A stretch of 64,000 bases of DNA from Megachile rotundata (lineage: Eukaryota; Arthropoda; Insecta; Hymenoptera; Megachilidae), in the NCBI RefSeq assembly GCF_050947335.1, contig NC_134993.1, positions 15,934,001-15,998,000 of the forward strand, given 5' to 3'. Below, one piece after another: positions 35,536 through 47,357 of this stretch (position 1 is its first letter; the number at the start of each line of letters is the position of its first letter). The notes under the pieces are model-generated. The model worked only from the letters and a program-made list of their open reading frames with translations, had not been told where the DNA came from and ran no database searches. The position numbers were made by a program, and so were the translations under genes.

Positions 35536-37018
35536 TGTAGAGCAAGTAGAGGTAAATCTCAGAGAAAGCAATTAACAGAAGTAAACGCAATTTAAACCCC
35601 ATGATTACACGTGATTATAGTGTTTGATCCACTCGAATTGAAATTTTGGTGAAAATTCCACTTGACACGATTGGTTTGATATGTATATCTCGAAATTCCG
35701 GATACTCTAGTAATCCATCGATCGAACGCGCTCGAAACGATAGAAACACTTCTAGCAAATAGCAAAAGCTTCTCGACAACGATGATTAAGCTATCCCTAG
35801 CCGTGGCCAATCCGCTTAGCATCCATCAAGTTCGTGGTCCAACGGCTAGTCCAGATTAGAGTTAGGTATCCACGATCAGCCAGTCAACCAGCGAATGTTC
35901 AACAGCGATACACACGACACCATTTTGATTCCCAGATTTATATCCTCGAGCGTTGGCAAACTACTAATCTATAGATTTTTGACAAATTTTCAATTTTGGA
36001 CCAAATAGATCAGTTTGCCAATACTATTTCCTTGTTCCGTTTCCATTTCCTGTGTGTTTGTCTCTGTCCGCTAGAAATGGGATCGAGGTAAATAGAATGG
36101 AGGTTTGCAAAATTTGAAGGCGATTCGGAAGTTATGAATACGTAGATCCCATCTCTAGAGAGCTTAGACAGCTTGTCCTTGAGGTAGAACGCGTTAGGAT
36201 CATCAATCTGCCGCCATCTGCTCGAGTCATCCATTAGCATCGTTCTTTTGCATCGTCGAACTGCTGGCAGAGCGGGTCAACCCCACCGGGTCCACCTTGC
36301 ACGCCCGGAAAAACAACCGCGAACCACCCTCGAGCAGCTTCTCATTCGATTGTTCGCCAACACTCCCCCTCCCCTGGCTCCGCCCCAAAATTCAGCCCGA
36401 GTGATCTTTAGTTCTAGCCGAGAACCGCGTCCCTTTTAGTCTAGTTTTGGTAGTTTTGCGCCGAACGTAGTGCTCGGCTTAGATGACTAGAATCGAGTGT
36501 CATCGCTTACGACACCGTTCATTCTCTCGAAGAGTAAAGGGACTGGAACGATTCTGGAACGAGACTAATTATTTCATCATCTGATCGGCTATTTTGTCGA
36601 TCAGCTGATAGTTTAATCACCTGGTCTTGTTCTGTGATCTTCTGGCTGTCTTGGCTGTGGCTTTCACGCGAACTCAAGGCGATTCGTCGAAGGCTTCTCT
36701 TTGTGCTCGCGTGATATTTTGCTATAATTTCGAACTGGCTGTTGACGAATCGCCTTGTGCATCTATGATTCACAAGAATTACGGTACTTTGGATGATAGA
36801 TCAAGGAAGTTTGAAGGTGATCGATTATGGAGATCGATGGTCGTCGAATCTTCATAATTATATTTTGCAGTCACTTTTCAATGCTTGCTCCTCCAAAGTA
36901 TCTTCTATCTGCAACCTTGTGCCGTCTCATCTGAATCGGTTACATCGAAATCACTGGAAAACTGAGCACTACTGTCTTCGATTGTCTCTTGATGTACACC
37001 TTTTATATAATTGTAGTA
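35536..37018. other. Unique stretch with GC-rich patch at 36.24-36.48 kb
   Basis: The 36240-36480 segment is C-rich (CTCCCCCTCCCCTGGCTCCGCCCC) and could be a promoter or 5'UTR exon, but no splice or initiator signature stands out. The rest holds short open frames of no recognised content. Confidence 0.35.
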
Positions 37019-37019
37019 T

Positions 37020-37885
37020 GTATCTTCAAATGAAATTGTTGAGAGAAATTGTTACATTGAATTATTGATAGAAATTGTTAAATTGAATTGTTGAAAGAAA
37101 TTGTTAAATTGAATTATTGATAGAAATTGTTAAATTGAATTGTTGAAAGAAATTGTTAAATTGATTTATTGATAGGAATTGCTAGATTGAATTATTGATA
37201 GAAATTGTTAAATTGAATTATTGATAGAAACTGTTAGATTGAATTATTGATAGAAATTGTTAAATTGAATTATTGAAAGAAATTGTTAAATTGAATTATT
37301 GATAGAAATTGTTAAATTGAATTATTGATAGAAATTATTAAATTGAATTATTGAAAGAAATTGTTAAATTGAATTATTGATAGAAATTGTTAAATTGAAT
37401 TATTGATAGAAATTGTTAGATTGAATTATTGATAGAAATGGTTAAATTGATTTATTGATAGGAATTGCTAGATTGAATTATTGATAGAAATTGTTAAATT
37501 GAATTATTGATAGAAATTGTTAAATTGATTTATTGATAGGAATTGCTAGATTGAATTATTGATAGGAATTGCTAGATTGAATTATCGATAGAAATTGTTA
37601 GATTGAATTATTGATAGAAATTGCTAGATTGAATTATTGATAGAAACTGCTAGATTGAATTATTGACAGAAATTGTTAAATTGAATTACTGAAAGAAATT
37701 GATAGATTGAATTATTGATAGAAATTATTAAATTGAATTATTGAAAGAAATTGTTAAATTGAATCATTGATAGAAATTGATAAATTGAATTACTGATAGG
37801 AATTGCTAGATTAAATCATTGATAGAAATTGTTAAATTGAATCATTGATAGAAATTGATAGATTGAATTATTGAAAGAAGTGTCA
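37020..37885 (+). repeat. 26-bp AT-rich minisatellite, left array
   Basis: About 32 copies of a 26-bp unit containing TTGAATTATTGATAGAAATT followed by GTTAAA or GCTAGA. It is preceded by TTTTATATAATTGT and CAAATGAAATTGTTG, the same words that precede the right array at 38.56 kb. The repetition is extremely AT-rich. Confidence 0.93.
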
Positions 37886-38090
37886 CCAAAAACCCTGGAT
37901 CAATCTAGGTAAATAATTATGTAGCAATGTAAGTAGTTTAAAATATGAGGCATTCGAAGACGGTAAAGACTCGGTGATTTCAAGGCAACCATATCACTCG
38001 TGAGAAACCACTGCACCCGTAAAACCACCCCCGCGTTTCCCGTATGCTAAGAGTACAGTGTGGAATAACAACGTGCTAAAAACACGCCAG

Positions 38091-38312
38091 TTCCCGTGGT
38101 GGTGCAAATCGTCGTCTACGACGATGCCGCCGACGACACCTCCACCGCCCACGGCCACGATACCCGGCGTTTCCGGTTCTGGGTCTGGTTCCGGTATGCA
38201 GGGCGCCCAGGGCGTCGTTCTCTGCCCACGTACGCTGTCGCAGGTCCGACGATCACGGTTACGAAGAGCCCTCACCGAGGCGACCGCCGAGACCGTCAAC
38301 TACGTCAAGACG
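38091..38312 (+). CDS. Exon-like coding block between twin arrays, possible SK alternative exon
   Basis: An open, GC-rich reading frame sits in very AT-rich DNA. A CAG at 38088-38090 and a GTGGGC at 38313 would delimit 74 codons in phase 0-0, able to slot after the SK exon ending at 26962 without a shift. The tract before that CAG is purine-rich, so it may instead be an alternative first exon starting at ATG 38124 (63 codons, MPPTTPPPPTATIPG onward). The product has a Thr/Pro run, a GSGSGSG linker and a basic segment VRRSRLRRALTEATAETVNY that could form an amphipathic helix. Extension past 38312 to a stop at 38574 turns low in coding character, supporting a donor there. Assignment to SK is inference from strand, phase and position. 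Confidence 0.5.
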
Positions 38313-38579
38313 GTGGGCATTGATAATTACGATATGCCTGATTTCAACCACCCTTACACGATATTCTGTATTTTGCATCGTACACGCGCACGGACCTTGA
38401 CGCACACTCTGTCCAGTTCTTTTGGAATAGTTTTACGGGACTGCTGGATTCATTTAATCGATCACTTTGCTTTTAATTTGCGCATATTTTTCAGTGGCAA
38501 ATATAATAAATTGTTGTCGCTGGTTTATTTGGACTGGTTATACGTCGTTGGAAAGCCTGCGAATTTTATATAATTGTGC

Positions 38580-39295
38580 AAATGAAATTGTTGGTAGAAG
38601 TTTTTAGTTTGAATTGTTGATAGAAATTTTTAGATTGAATTATTGAGATAAATTGTTAGATTGAATTATTGATAAACATTGTTAAATTGAATTATTGGAA
38701 GAAATTGCTAGATTGAATTATTGATAGAGATTGTTAAATTAAATTGTTGAAAGAAATTGTTAAATTGAATTATTCATAGAAATTGTTAGATTGAATTATT
38801 GATAGAAATTGTTAATTTGAATTGTTGAAAGAAATTGTTAAATTGAATTATTTATAGAAATTGTTAAATTGAATTATTGATGGAAATTTTTACGTTGAAT
38901 CATTGATAGAAATTATTAAATTGAATTATTGAAAGAAATTGATATATTGAATTATTGATAGAAATTGTTATATTGATTTATTAATAGAAATTGATAGATT
39001 GAATTATTGGTATAAATTATTAAATTGAATTATTGAAAGAAATTGATAGATTGAATTATTGATAGAATTTGTTAGATTGAATTACTGATAGGAATTGCTA
39101 GATTGAATTATTGATAGGAATTGCTAGATTGAATTATTGATAGAAATTGCTAGATTGAATTACTGATAGGAATTGCTAGATTGAATTATTGATAGGAATT
39201 GCTAGATTGAATTATTGATAGAAATTGCTAGATTGAATTACTGATAGAAATTGATAGATTGAATTATTGAAAGAAATTGTTAGCTTGAATTACTG
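38580..39295 (+). repeat. 26-bp AT-rich minisatellite, right array
   Basis: Same unit and orientation as the left array (TTGAATTATTGATAGAAATT...), about 27 copies. It is preceded by TTTTATATAATTGT and GCAAATGAAATTGTTG at 38563-38592. The shared leader shows that the two arrays are duplicates of one locus or were split by an insertion carrying the exon. Confidence 0.93.
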
Positions 39296-41065
39296 ATCGA
39301 TGTTAAAATTTAGTGTTGGATGTAAACATTAATCGCTACTACATTTTCAAGCTTGCCAAGCAAATTACAAGCAATTTTTAATTAAAAACAAGTGTCTATT
39401 CTGTCGACCGAATTATAAAAACGAGTGGAAATAAAATTCAGCGCAAGAGCAGCTAAACTCAATTCCAGAAGAGTGGATGAAAAACTCGATTTCGTTACTG
39501 AAACCGTAAAGTCTATCCGTGAGCTATTAAATTACTATTCCGAAAGAACTGAATCGTGATAAGACAGAAACAACGTTCAATTTTGCGTACGATCTCTTCA
39601 CGAGGAGAATCAAAGGCGATAGGGTATTAAACGTTACGATCTCGTTTCGACGAAAATCGAAGGATCGACGTTTATTACCTTATTTCTTCTCGTTAGCGAT
39701 CGCTCAGCAACGACGTCGTTTCGATCTTTACACCCGACGGACGTACTCGCGATATATTAATGCGGGACGCATTTTATCGTGCGTACGTGTGCTTATGTCC
39801 GACCCCGTAGTTAGCGTCACTGACCTATAGAACCTCACTATTCACCACCACTGCTAGAAAGTATTGCCGCCAATACACTTAGTGACCTGCATTCTCGTAT
39901 CGAAAGGAATCGATGAAAATCTGGGATCGAGCGGAAGGTTAGACCGATATTTTACATGTTGAAAACGGAAGAGGGTAGTTCATGTAGTTATTTTTAATAA
40001 TTTATAATATGATAAAGGACCTTTTCTTTATAAATTTTGTATTTAACGCCGGGGATTAAATACATGGAATGAGGTATTTGAACTTTTTTAATAACACACA
40101 CCTTTAAGCACCCGGGGCTTTGTTCACGCTTCCCAGTTTCTAAATTATGAGCGTTCAAAAAGTTTCACCGCATTTGAGTTCCATTGTATTTATAGTTGAA
40201 ATAGTATTACTATTTTAAACTTGAAAATTTGCACGAAACTTATTCGACTTGCGTGATTTTTGTACGTGAAACTGCTTCATAAGACCTTATATTGCAAAAT
40301 TAATATCGGTCAAGTTATCAAACTCGCAAATGACCAAATCGCAATTTCGTAAATTAGCAATACGTATCAATATCAACCTAAAACTTCAATATTGCGAGTG
40401 AGTGACCTGGTATATTAATCATCCGGCGTCCATTAATAATATCGATATTAGCCGCGAGTGAAGCAGTTTCGCGAACATTTAACGATTTCCCGACGAAACA
40501 CACTCGTAAACCCGAAACGGTTAACAGGTAATAGAAAAGTAGTTGGAATAAATAAAAGGCAGAGAAATAATAGATTCTTGACTCGCGCGAAGAGTCTGTT
40601 GTTCGTCTCGTCTTCCGCTCGACATCCGTCGTGAAACGCTTGCTCGCGCCAGTTCCACGCGGATCCGTAATTAGTTTTACAGACAGAACAGCATGTCTTC
40701 TACACGTAGGAAAATCGCGAAACGCGTTCTTCGAGCGCTACGGCAGGAACTGAGAGATTTAATGCCGCGCTTGCTCGAACACGCTTCCTTTGTGTCACCT
40801 CTTCCGCTCGCGCTTTGTGCAGCCGACTTTGTCATCCGCGACCGTCGGATTTACGATCGACAATTTTTATTTCCACCCTCGTAAAGTTCTGGACATAACG
40901 AGAGGGATTACCCGGCTGAAGTTTTTCGAGGAAGGGCCCTCTGCCTTTTTAATACGGCTTTCTGTTCCTAACTGAAAATAATAGCCGAGTTTAAATACTT
41001 TTCGAATATCGCGAAGCGTTTAACCTCTGTGCAGGTGAGAGTCACAATATTAAAACTGGCAAAGA
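39296..41065. other. Non-coding stretch
   Basis: Unique sequence. The patch at 40.58-40.88 kb is CpG-rich (CTCGCGCGAAGAG, CGCTTGCTCGCGCC) with a 63-codon frame of no recognised motif. No array. Confidence 0.4.
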
Positions 41066-41069
41066 AAGA

Positions 41070-41640
41070 CTGACTCTAAAGTGTATTTAAAATTTGAATT
41101 AAATTGATGATGAAGTACGAGTGCGTCAAGAGTGCGTCACCAGACTGGTCATTATACTTGCAAGGAGTTAAAGACACCACTTTGCAACAATAATAAAATA
41201 TGACTATGCAGATTAAACTCCAAAGTGCATTTAAAATTTGAGTTAAATTGATGACGAAGTACGAGTGCGTCACCAGTGCGTCACCAGACTGGTCATTATA
41301 CTGCAAGGAGTTAAAGACTTCAGCTTGCAACAATAATAAAATATGACTATGCAAATTAAACTACAAAGTGTATTTAAAATTTGAGTTAAATTGATGACGA
41401 AGTACGAGTGCGTCACGAGTGCGTCACCAGACTGGTCAATATAGTGCGAGGAGTTAAAGACCCCACTTTGCAACAATAATAAAATATGACTATGTAAATT
41501 AAGCTCCAAAGTGTATTTAAAATTTGAGCAAAATTTATGACGACGTAGAAATGCGTCACCAGTGCGTCACAGTGAGATTGGTCAAAAATAGTGCAAGGGG
41601 TTAAAGACCCCAGTTTGCAACAATAATAAAATACCAGCTT
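41070..41640 (+). repeat. 143-bp tandem repeat, four copies
   Basis: Copies share CCAAAGTGTATTTAAAATTTG, GATGACGAAGTACGAGTGCGTC, ACCAGACTGGTC, GTTAAAGACCCC and TTGCAACAATAATAAAATA. The GTGCGTCA doublet begins at 41121, 41265 and 41408, with ATGCGTCA at 41551, giving periods of 143-144. Each copy has GTGCAAGGRGTTAA, which resembles the end of a piggyBac-type element next to a TTAA. Confidence 0.9.
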
Positions 41641-42570
41641 CACCGAGCACAATTGTCAAAGTTAAAAGCAAATTTATCCGAGAAGTCTGAAACAATTCGT
41701 CCATTTATCAAGAAAATTCGCTAGCAAAAGTATAACGAGCTCCAAAGCGGTTTCCTCGCAAACCAACTGTAAATTCGGTCAAACAAAAGTTTGCGGCACT
41801 CCATCGGCCGTAAATGACGAGGACAAATCAACGGCGAGTTACCGATCTCCACAATCGCTAGTCCGAATTCCATGGACAGTCGAAGACATTAAAATATCAA
41901 AGTTGATCAAAGTTCGTGCACAAAGGATTTTTATCTGTCAATTAACACTTGAACGATTGCACCCGAATTTAACAGATCGTTAATTTTCGTCAGAACTATC
42001 AAATGGATTTCCTAGATCACAGGTGATTGAACAGGTGTCCGAGGAGAATTTCAGAGCACGTCTACCGAGGCACGTTTCAGGATCATTTTTCGAGGGAAAC
42101 ATTTCGCGCGTTCGCAATTACCGACACGTATTGTTCACATAAATTACCTGGGCGAGATAATTGCGTATCTCAATACGCATTTCGAATATCTTTGCTCGAA
42201 AAATAAATTGCTTTTCGACTCCATTTATTTTCGTTTTAATTAAACGTGGCCGAGATGTAATCTCTCGATGCGCCGTCAAAATATGAGCTCGAAATCTCTT
42301 GAGCGATATACCGCAAACATGCAACTCGCTGCGGAGCATCAACCCTCCAGGTATCTGGTTCTATCGGTTAAAGTTATTGCCGTATAAAATCTGTGTTCCC
42401 GGTCTATTACCAAAATTGCAGCGCGTCTAGCAATAAACGCGCACTGCGTTAGGGAAGCCGATAATATACCGCAGCTCATTATAACCTGTAAACTTACCCC
42501 CTCTGTTTATCTTTCACTTTTATCTGCTCCGCGCTTCTGCTATTTTTACTGCGAATAGCTGCGAAAATAT
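41641..42570. other. Non-coding stretch
   Basis: Unique sequence with no exon or array recognised. Confidence 0.45.
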
Positions 42571-42574
42571 CGGA

Positions 42575-43175
42575 AATTTTACTGCAGTAAAATTTAGAAT
42601 TTCGAGGTCTTGAAGTTTCTAAGAGTCAAAGTAGAATTTGCAATTTTAGAAATTTGGGGATTTGAAGATTTGGGGTTTCGATAAATTGGAGAAGGAAAGT
42701 AATTTTTTAGGTTAGCAATTAATACTTCATCGATCGATTAATGTGTGACGATGCAATAATCAGCAGAAATTTTACTGTATTAAAATTTAGAATTTCCATA
42801 ATTTCGAGGTCTTGAAGTTTCGAAGAGTCAAGGTAGAATTTGCAATTTTAGAAATTTGGGGATTTGAAGATTTGGGGTTTCGATAAATTGGAGAAGAAAA
42901 GTAACTTTGTAAGTTAGCAATTTATACTTCATTGATCGATTAATGTGTGACGATGCAATAATCAGCAGAAATTTTACTGTATTAAAATTTAGAATTTCCA
43001 TAATTTCGAGGTCTTGAAGTTTCAAAGAGTCAAGGTAGAATTTACAAATTTACGAATGTGGAGATTTGAAGATTTGGGGTTTCGATAAATTGGAGAAGAA
43101 AAGTAACTTTTTAGGATAGTAATTTATATTTCATTGATCGATTATTGTGTGACGATGCAATAATCAGTAGAACGG
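42575..43175 (+). repeat. 202-bp tandem repeat, three copies
   Basis: GATTTGGGGTTTCGATAAATTGGAGAA recurs with its GGGG at 42672, 42874 and 43076, exactly 202 bases apart. Copies also share TCGAGGTCTTGAAGTTTC, AGAGTCAAGGTAGAATTT and GTGTGACGATGCAATAATCAG. Confidence 0.92.
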
Positions 43176-44640
43176 TACCGTGTTAATAACCACAGGAAAC
43201 ACGGGACTGCGCTCGGGTTTCTACCCATACAGTAGATAGTGTGTTTTCCGGTCAGCCAGTAATATATCAGACGATGTGTCAGAGTCAGGCCTGCTTTCTA
43301 TCATCAGCGAAACAATAATGCGAGCAGACGAACGATAATAACGAGCGTCTCTATTATCCTCACTAACTATTTCCCACAACAATTTATCGACAAAATTTCT
43401 ATTTCGAGGAGTTGCAAATTTTTCTTAACCTCTTTTAATTACGTCCATGTTATCATCGAGCTCCATTGTAATATCCCTCGTAATCTCTGGAATGAATTAC
43501 GGGTAATTCGGAAACAATACCCTCTCATTAGCTCCGTGCTCGATAACAATGAAGTCATTAACGAATAATCGTATAAACACTTGCATCGGTGCATGGTCAT
43601 TGAAATAACCATACTTTGCAATTCAATTGGCTCTCTGAAGTCTTGTACGCGATCCCTTATAAATTTACCTAGCAATTTGCAATCGATTCGTTGACCTGCA
43701 ACGAAGTTGAAACGTTAAATTGCAAACAATGACGAATACACGATATCGAATCGTTTGAAGGAAATTTCATTGTAACAGCTTATCGATACTAAAGATAAAA
43801 AAGACGTTCTAAAGTTTACGACTCAATTCGAAGAGAAAGGCGATAAATTAAATCGCTAATCGAGTCGATCGGGGAGAATCAATTAATTCAACACCCCGAA
43901 GCAACGTTCCCGGCCAAAAGAGGATGAACTCTGTTCGTCCTCGATAAAGTTCATCGAGTTCCGGCGGACGATGCCTCGAGAAATCGTTTTCACGGTGCTT
44001 CTGCCGTCGTGGCATCGTTCCCCGAGGTAATAATCGTGAAGTAACTGCAGCGACGAAAAAATAAAAATGCTCCAAGAGCTTAAGTGACCATGGGGCGGAC
44101 AAGCGCGAGCGGAAAGGAAGAATGATGGGGGATAAAGAGAGGGCCGTGAATCGTCCTGGCAAATAAAGGAACGTTCAAAAGACGTTCGGATCGTCGCTCG
44201 ATCAGCTGGAATTTCGTTCGGCAACTTGACACGGAAATGGAGTCTCCATTTTCAGACGCTCGTCCATGATACTTTCTGCCCGATTGATGTATCACTATTC
44301 TTTTCCTACTCTGTTCAAGCTGACCGAATTTCCGGTTCTTCAATTTTAAAGCATTGCAACATTTTGGAGTTCTGTGAATTTTAAAAAACTTTGGGAACAT
44401 TCAAGTGTTGGAAATTGAAGTTCAGAAATGTTACAAGGTAATTTGGATTCATATGACGATTTTTACTTGGAGCACTAGCGAGAAACTTGTTCTTCAACGA
44501 CATCTAGTGGCCCTCTGTCAGAAGCATCTCAATAAAAACATCCTGGCAAAACTATATTGCTGGCAAAACATATTCTGTGCAAAACAGCTCATTCCTCGAA
44601 ACAGCTTATTCTAAATAGAGCTTCCTATTTTCCGCAAAAT
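43176..44640. other. Non-coding stretch
   Basis: Unique sequence. Several open frames on the - strand near 43.85-44.4 kb overlap in different frames and show no motif. Confidence 0.4.
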
Positions 44641-44644
44641 AGGG

Positions 44645-44945
44645 CGAGCAGTGACATTAAAAATTAACACCGGACGTCCTGATGATCCCGTAAAGTACAC
44701 GCAATATGTCGGTGTTTGGTCAGCGAATACCGCGGTTATGGGGGCAGTGAAACGACAGAACACGGCGTCAGGTTCCATTACATGCACGCCGGCAAATGGT
44801 GGCCCTGCCGGTTTGCATTCCGACGCGAACGCGACACTTGTAGTTAAAATACAACAGCCGGCCATGAATCGAATAAATCTCTCGCGCTCGTTGCCCGCCA
44901 GAGCGCAGCTCGTATTTCTAACGGGCAATTTAACGTTCTTATTTC
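44645..44945. promoter_or_regulatory. Candidate conserved block, open on both strands
   Basis: This block is compositionally richer than its flanks and open on both strands (138 codons + strand from 44651; 105 codons - strand). It contains GCCGGCAAATGGTGGCCCTGCCGG, an imperfect GC-rich inverted repeat, and CAGCCGGCCATGAATCGAAT. No known protein family was recognised in either direction, and no good splice borders were found. A conserved regulatory module is at least as likely as an exon. Confidence 0.25.
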
Positions 44946-45390
44946 ACGAAGAAAACACTTTTATCTACTACGCTAACTGTGCAAATTGTTTAATTCTACA
45001 GTTTCAAGATTTTAGGAATTTTGAAATGTGGGTGCATACTCCGCCACTGTTGATAAAATTAATCTGATTCTCGAAAATACCGCAGTCCGGTTTTAATCTC
45101 TTCATCCGGACAGCCTCAGAGGCACCTTGTCACTGTCTGAACAAGCGTTGATTAATCTGGTCGGCTGATCCTTTTTACGACTGTGTTGAAAATTACAGGA
45201 CTGTCCGCATTAACGCGTAATGAGAATCTATGGGACCTGGTCGTATTTCGTGTAGTATTCATCAAATCCAATGCACCGTGCATTACTGTCTTCACATGAA
45301 CGACACCGTTCACTCTTATCCGCCTCATCGGGTCAAACCAAAATTAGAGCCTCTTGCGTTGCCTACAATCTACTGAAATTATAGTCAAAA
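44946..45390. other. Non-coding stretch
   Basis: Unique sequence with nothing recognised. Confidence 0.4.
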
Positions 45391-45394
45391 ATAA

Positions 45395-45905
45395 GATGAA
45401 CCATCGTAACATAATATAGTAATGCTAAATTAGTTGTATCATCTCAGAAGAATTTCTTAACTCCTTCCCGTGTCATTTATTTATCAGATGCGTCAGTCAA
45501 GACTAACTATTCAGGGCTGTAACATTAAAACAAACAAAGAAAATGAAAATGTGAGTATTTTATATTCAGAGGTACTTGATAACACAAAATTAGTTGAATC
45601 ATCTTAGAAGAATTTCTTAACCCCTTCCCGTGTCATTTATTTATCAGATGCGTCAGTCAAGACTAACTATTAAGGGCTGTAACATTAAAACGAACAAAGA
45701 AAATGAAAATGTGAGTATTTTATATTCAGAGGTACTTGATAACACAAAATTAGTTGAATCATCTTAGAAGAATTTCTTAACCCCTTCCCGTGCCATTTAT
45801 TTATCAGATGCGTCAGTCAAAACTAACTCAGGGCTATAACATTAAAAGCGAACAAAGAAAATTAAAGTGTGAGTATTTTATATTGAGGGGTCCTTGATAA
45901 TGCAA
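45395..45905 (+). repeat. 160-bp tandem repeat, three copies
   Basis: The word GATGCGTCAGTCAA recurs with CGTCAG at 45491, 45651 and 45811, an exact 160-bp period. Each copy begins near ATTAGTTG(A/T)ATCATCT, then TTAACCCCTTCCCGTGTCA, and ends with GTGAGTATTTTATATT. The TTAACCCCTT word resembles a piggyBac-type terminus at its TTAA target. Confidence 0.9.
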
Positions 45906-46030
45906 CTTACAGTTGGACCTAAATTTGAAGTTGAAGAGTATTCAAAATTTGAGTAAGGTTTGTCACATTTGAGCTGTAAGTGCGTCACGAGTGAGACTCA
46001 TCATGGGAAGAGGTTAAAGATTCTTGAAAT
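45905..46030 (+). repeat. Solo relic of the 143-bp repeat family
   Basis: TATTCAAAATTTGAGTAAGG, AGTGCGTCACGAGTGAGACT and GAGGTTAAAGA line up in order with the 41-kb unit, as a single diverged copy directly after the 160-bp array. Confidence 0.55.
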
Positions 46031-47355
46031 CGGATTGAACGGCACTTCCAATTGACAATGTATAATCGAAGACCGAAAATGACGAACAAGGTTGAATCGC
46101 AGAAGGCGAACGATTTATCAGAGTGGAAGGGGTCGGTTGTTGAATTATTAAGTGGATGTGTCTTAAAGTCGTGTTCCGTATTTCCTTTTAATACCAGCTA
46201 GGCGAGCTGATCGATGAGAATTCAACAAAGTGGCTGGCATACCCAGCGTGAAATATTCAACGGCGAAATCGATGGAGGGGATCGCGATTACGCCAGTTCA
46301 CCACCCCGGACGGAGTATAATCGAAACGCGACCATTTTGCTGGAAATTATTCAGTAAGATTGATTCCGCCTGGGCCCCGCGAAAATCTCATACGTATCTG
46401 CATAATTGTCATCACGGAATCGACGTTTCTCGGTTCTTGATGGAACGCCTGGAAGTGCTGGTATTTTCTTACCGGATCGAATCCATATTCCGAATGAGAT
46501 ACCGGATGATATTGCAACTGTGGCTTGAATATTCTTTTAATTAAGTTTTCGCGTTGAAATTGAAAAATTCCGAGAATTTTAATTTCTCTTTTTAACAAGT
46601 TCCTGTATTTCCATCTCCCGAAACTGGGTATCTCGGATTCAACTGGAATTAAACCTTCGTTTTAGTCCGTTAGAAAGTTTCGGGTTAATAATGTTACGGG
46701 GAGTGGAATTATTGTAATATATGATCACGCTGTAAAATAGTTGCTGGACAAACGTGGAATGAAGGTGGTCAGACAAGTAGAATGAGACACGAGAAAATAG
46801 TCAAACGAAATTAGTCACTGGAATTATCTCGTGTATCAAATTGTTTATGTCTTTCTTAGATTAAATAAATAAAAACATACCAAGTCACTAAGTGAATATC
46901 TAACGAGAAAAATAGAGCCGTCTCGTTAATCGTTGATACGTACCACTAGAATATATTCGGCAGACGCGGTTCGTTAAAATGCGGCACGTATTAACTGGTT
47001 CGCGGGAAACTTTCGAAACATCTTCACGTGTCGTTATAATCCCTAACAATTTACCCGATCCAGCTTTTGTACGTAGCTGAGTCGACGAAGTTGCTCTATT
47101 AAAAAAGTTTTTCCATTCCGCGCTCCACGAACGCCGGGCTCCTTCGATGGCCCGCGGCTTTCAAGGAAATCAATTTCTTTTCGTTGACTAACAAGGAAAC
47201 CCGGTGAACCCGACCGCAACATCTCGAATTTGGCTTCTTTCGTTATGGACCCATTGTATTTGCAATCGGAGTACGGTATTTCATTTGTGCCGGATCAGAG
47301 AGATTGAAATGAACGAGGTAGAAATAAAATTGCTACTAAAGGAAACTGGTAAGGA
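46031..47355. other. Non-coding stretch
   Basis: Unique sequence with one isolated GGTCAGACAAGTAGAATGAG unit at about 46769. No exon recognised. Confidence 0.45.
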
Positions 47356-47357
47356 AA

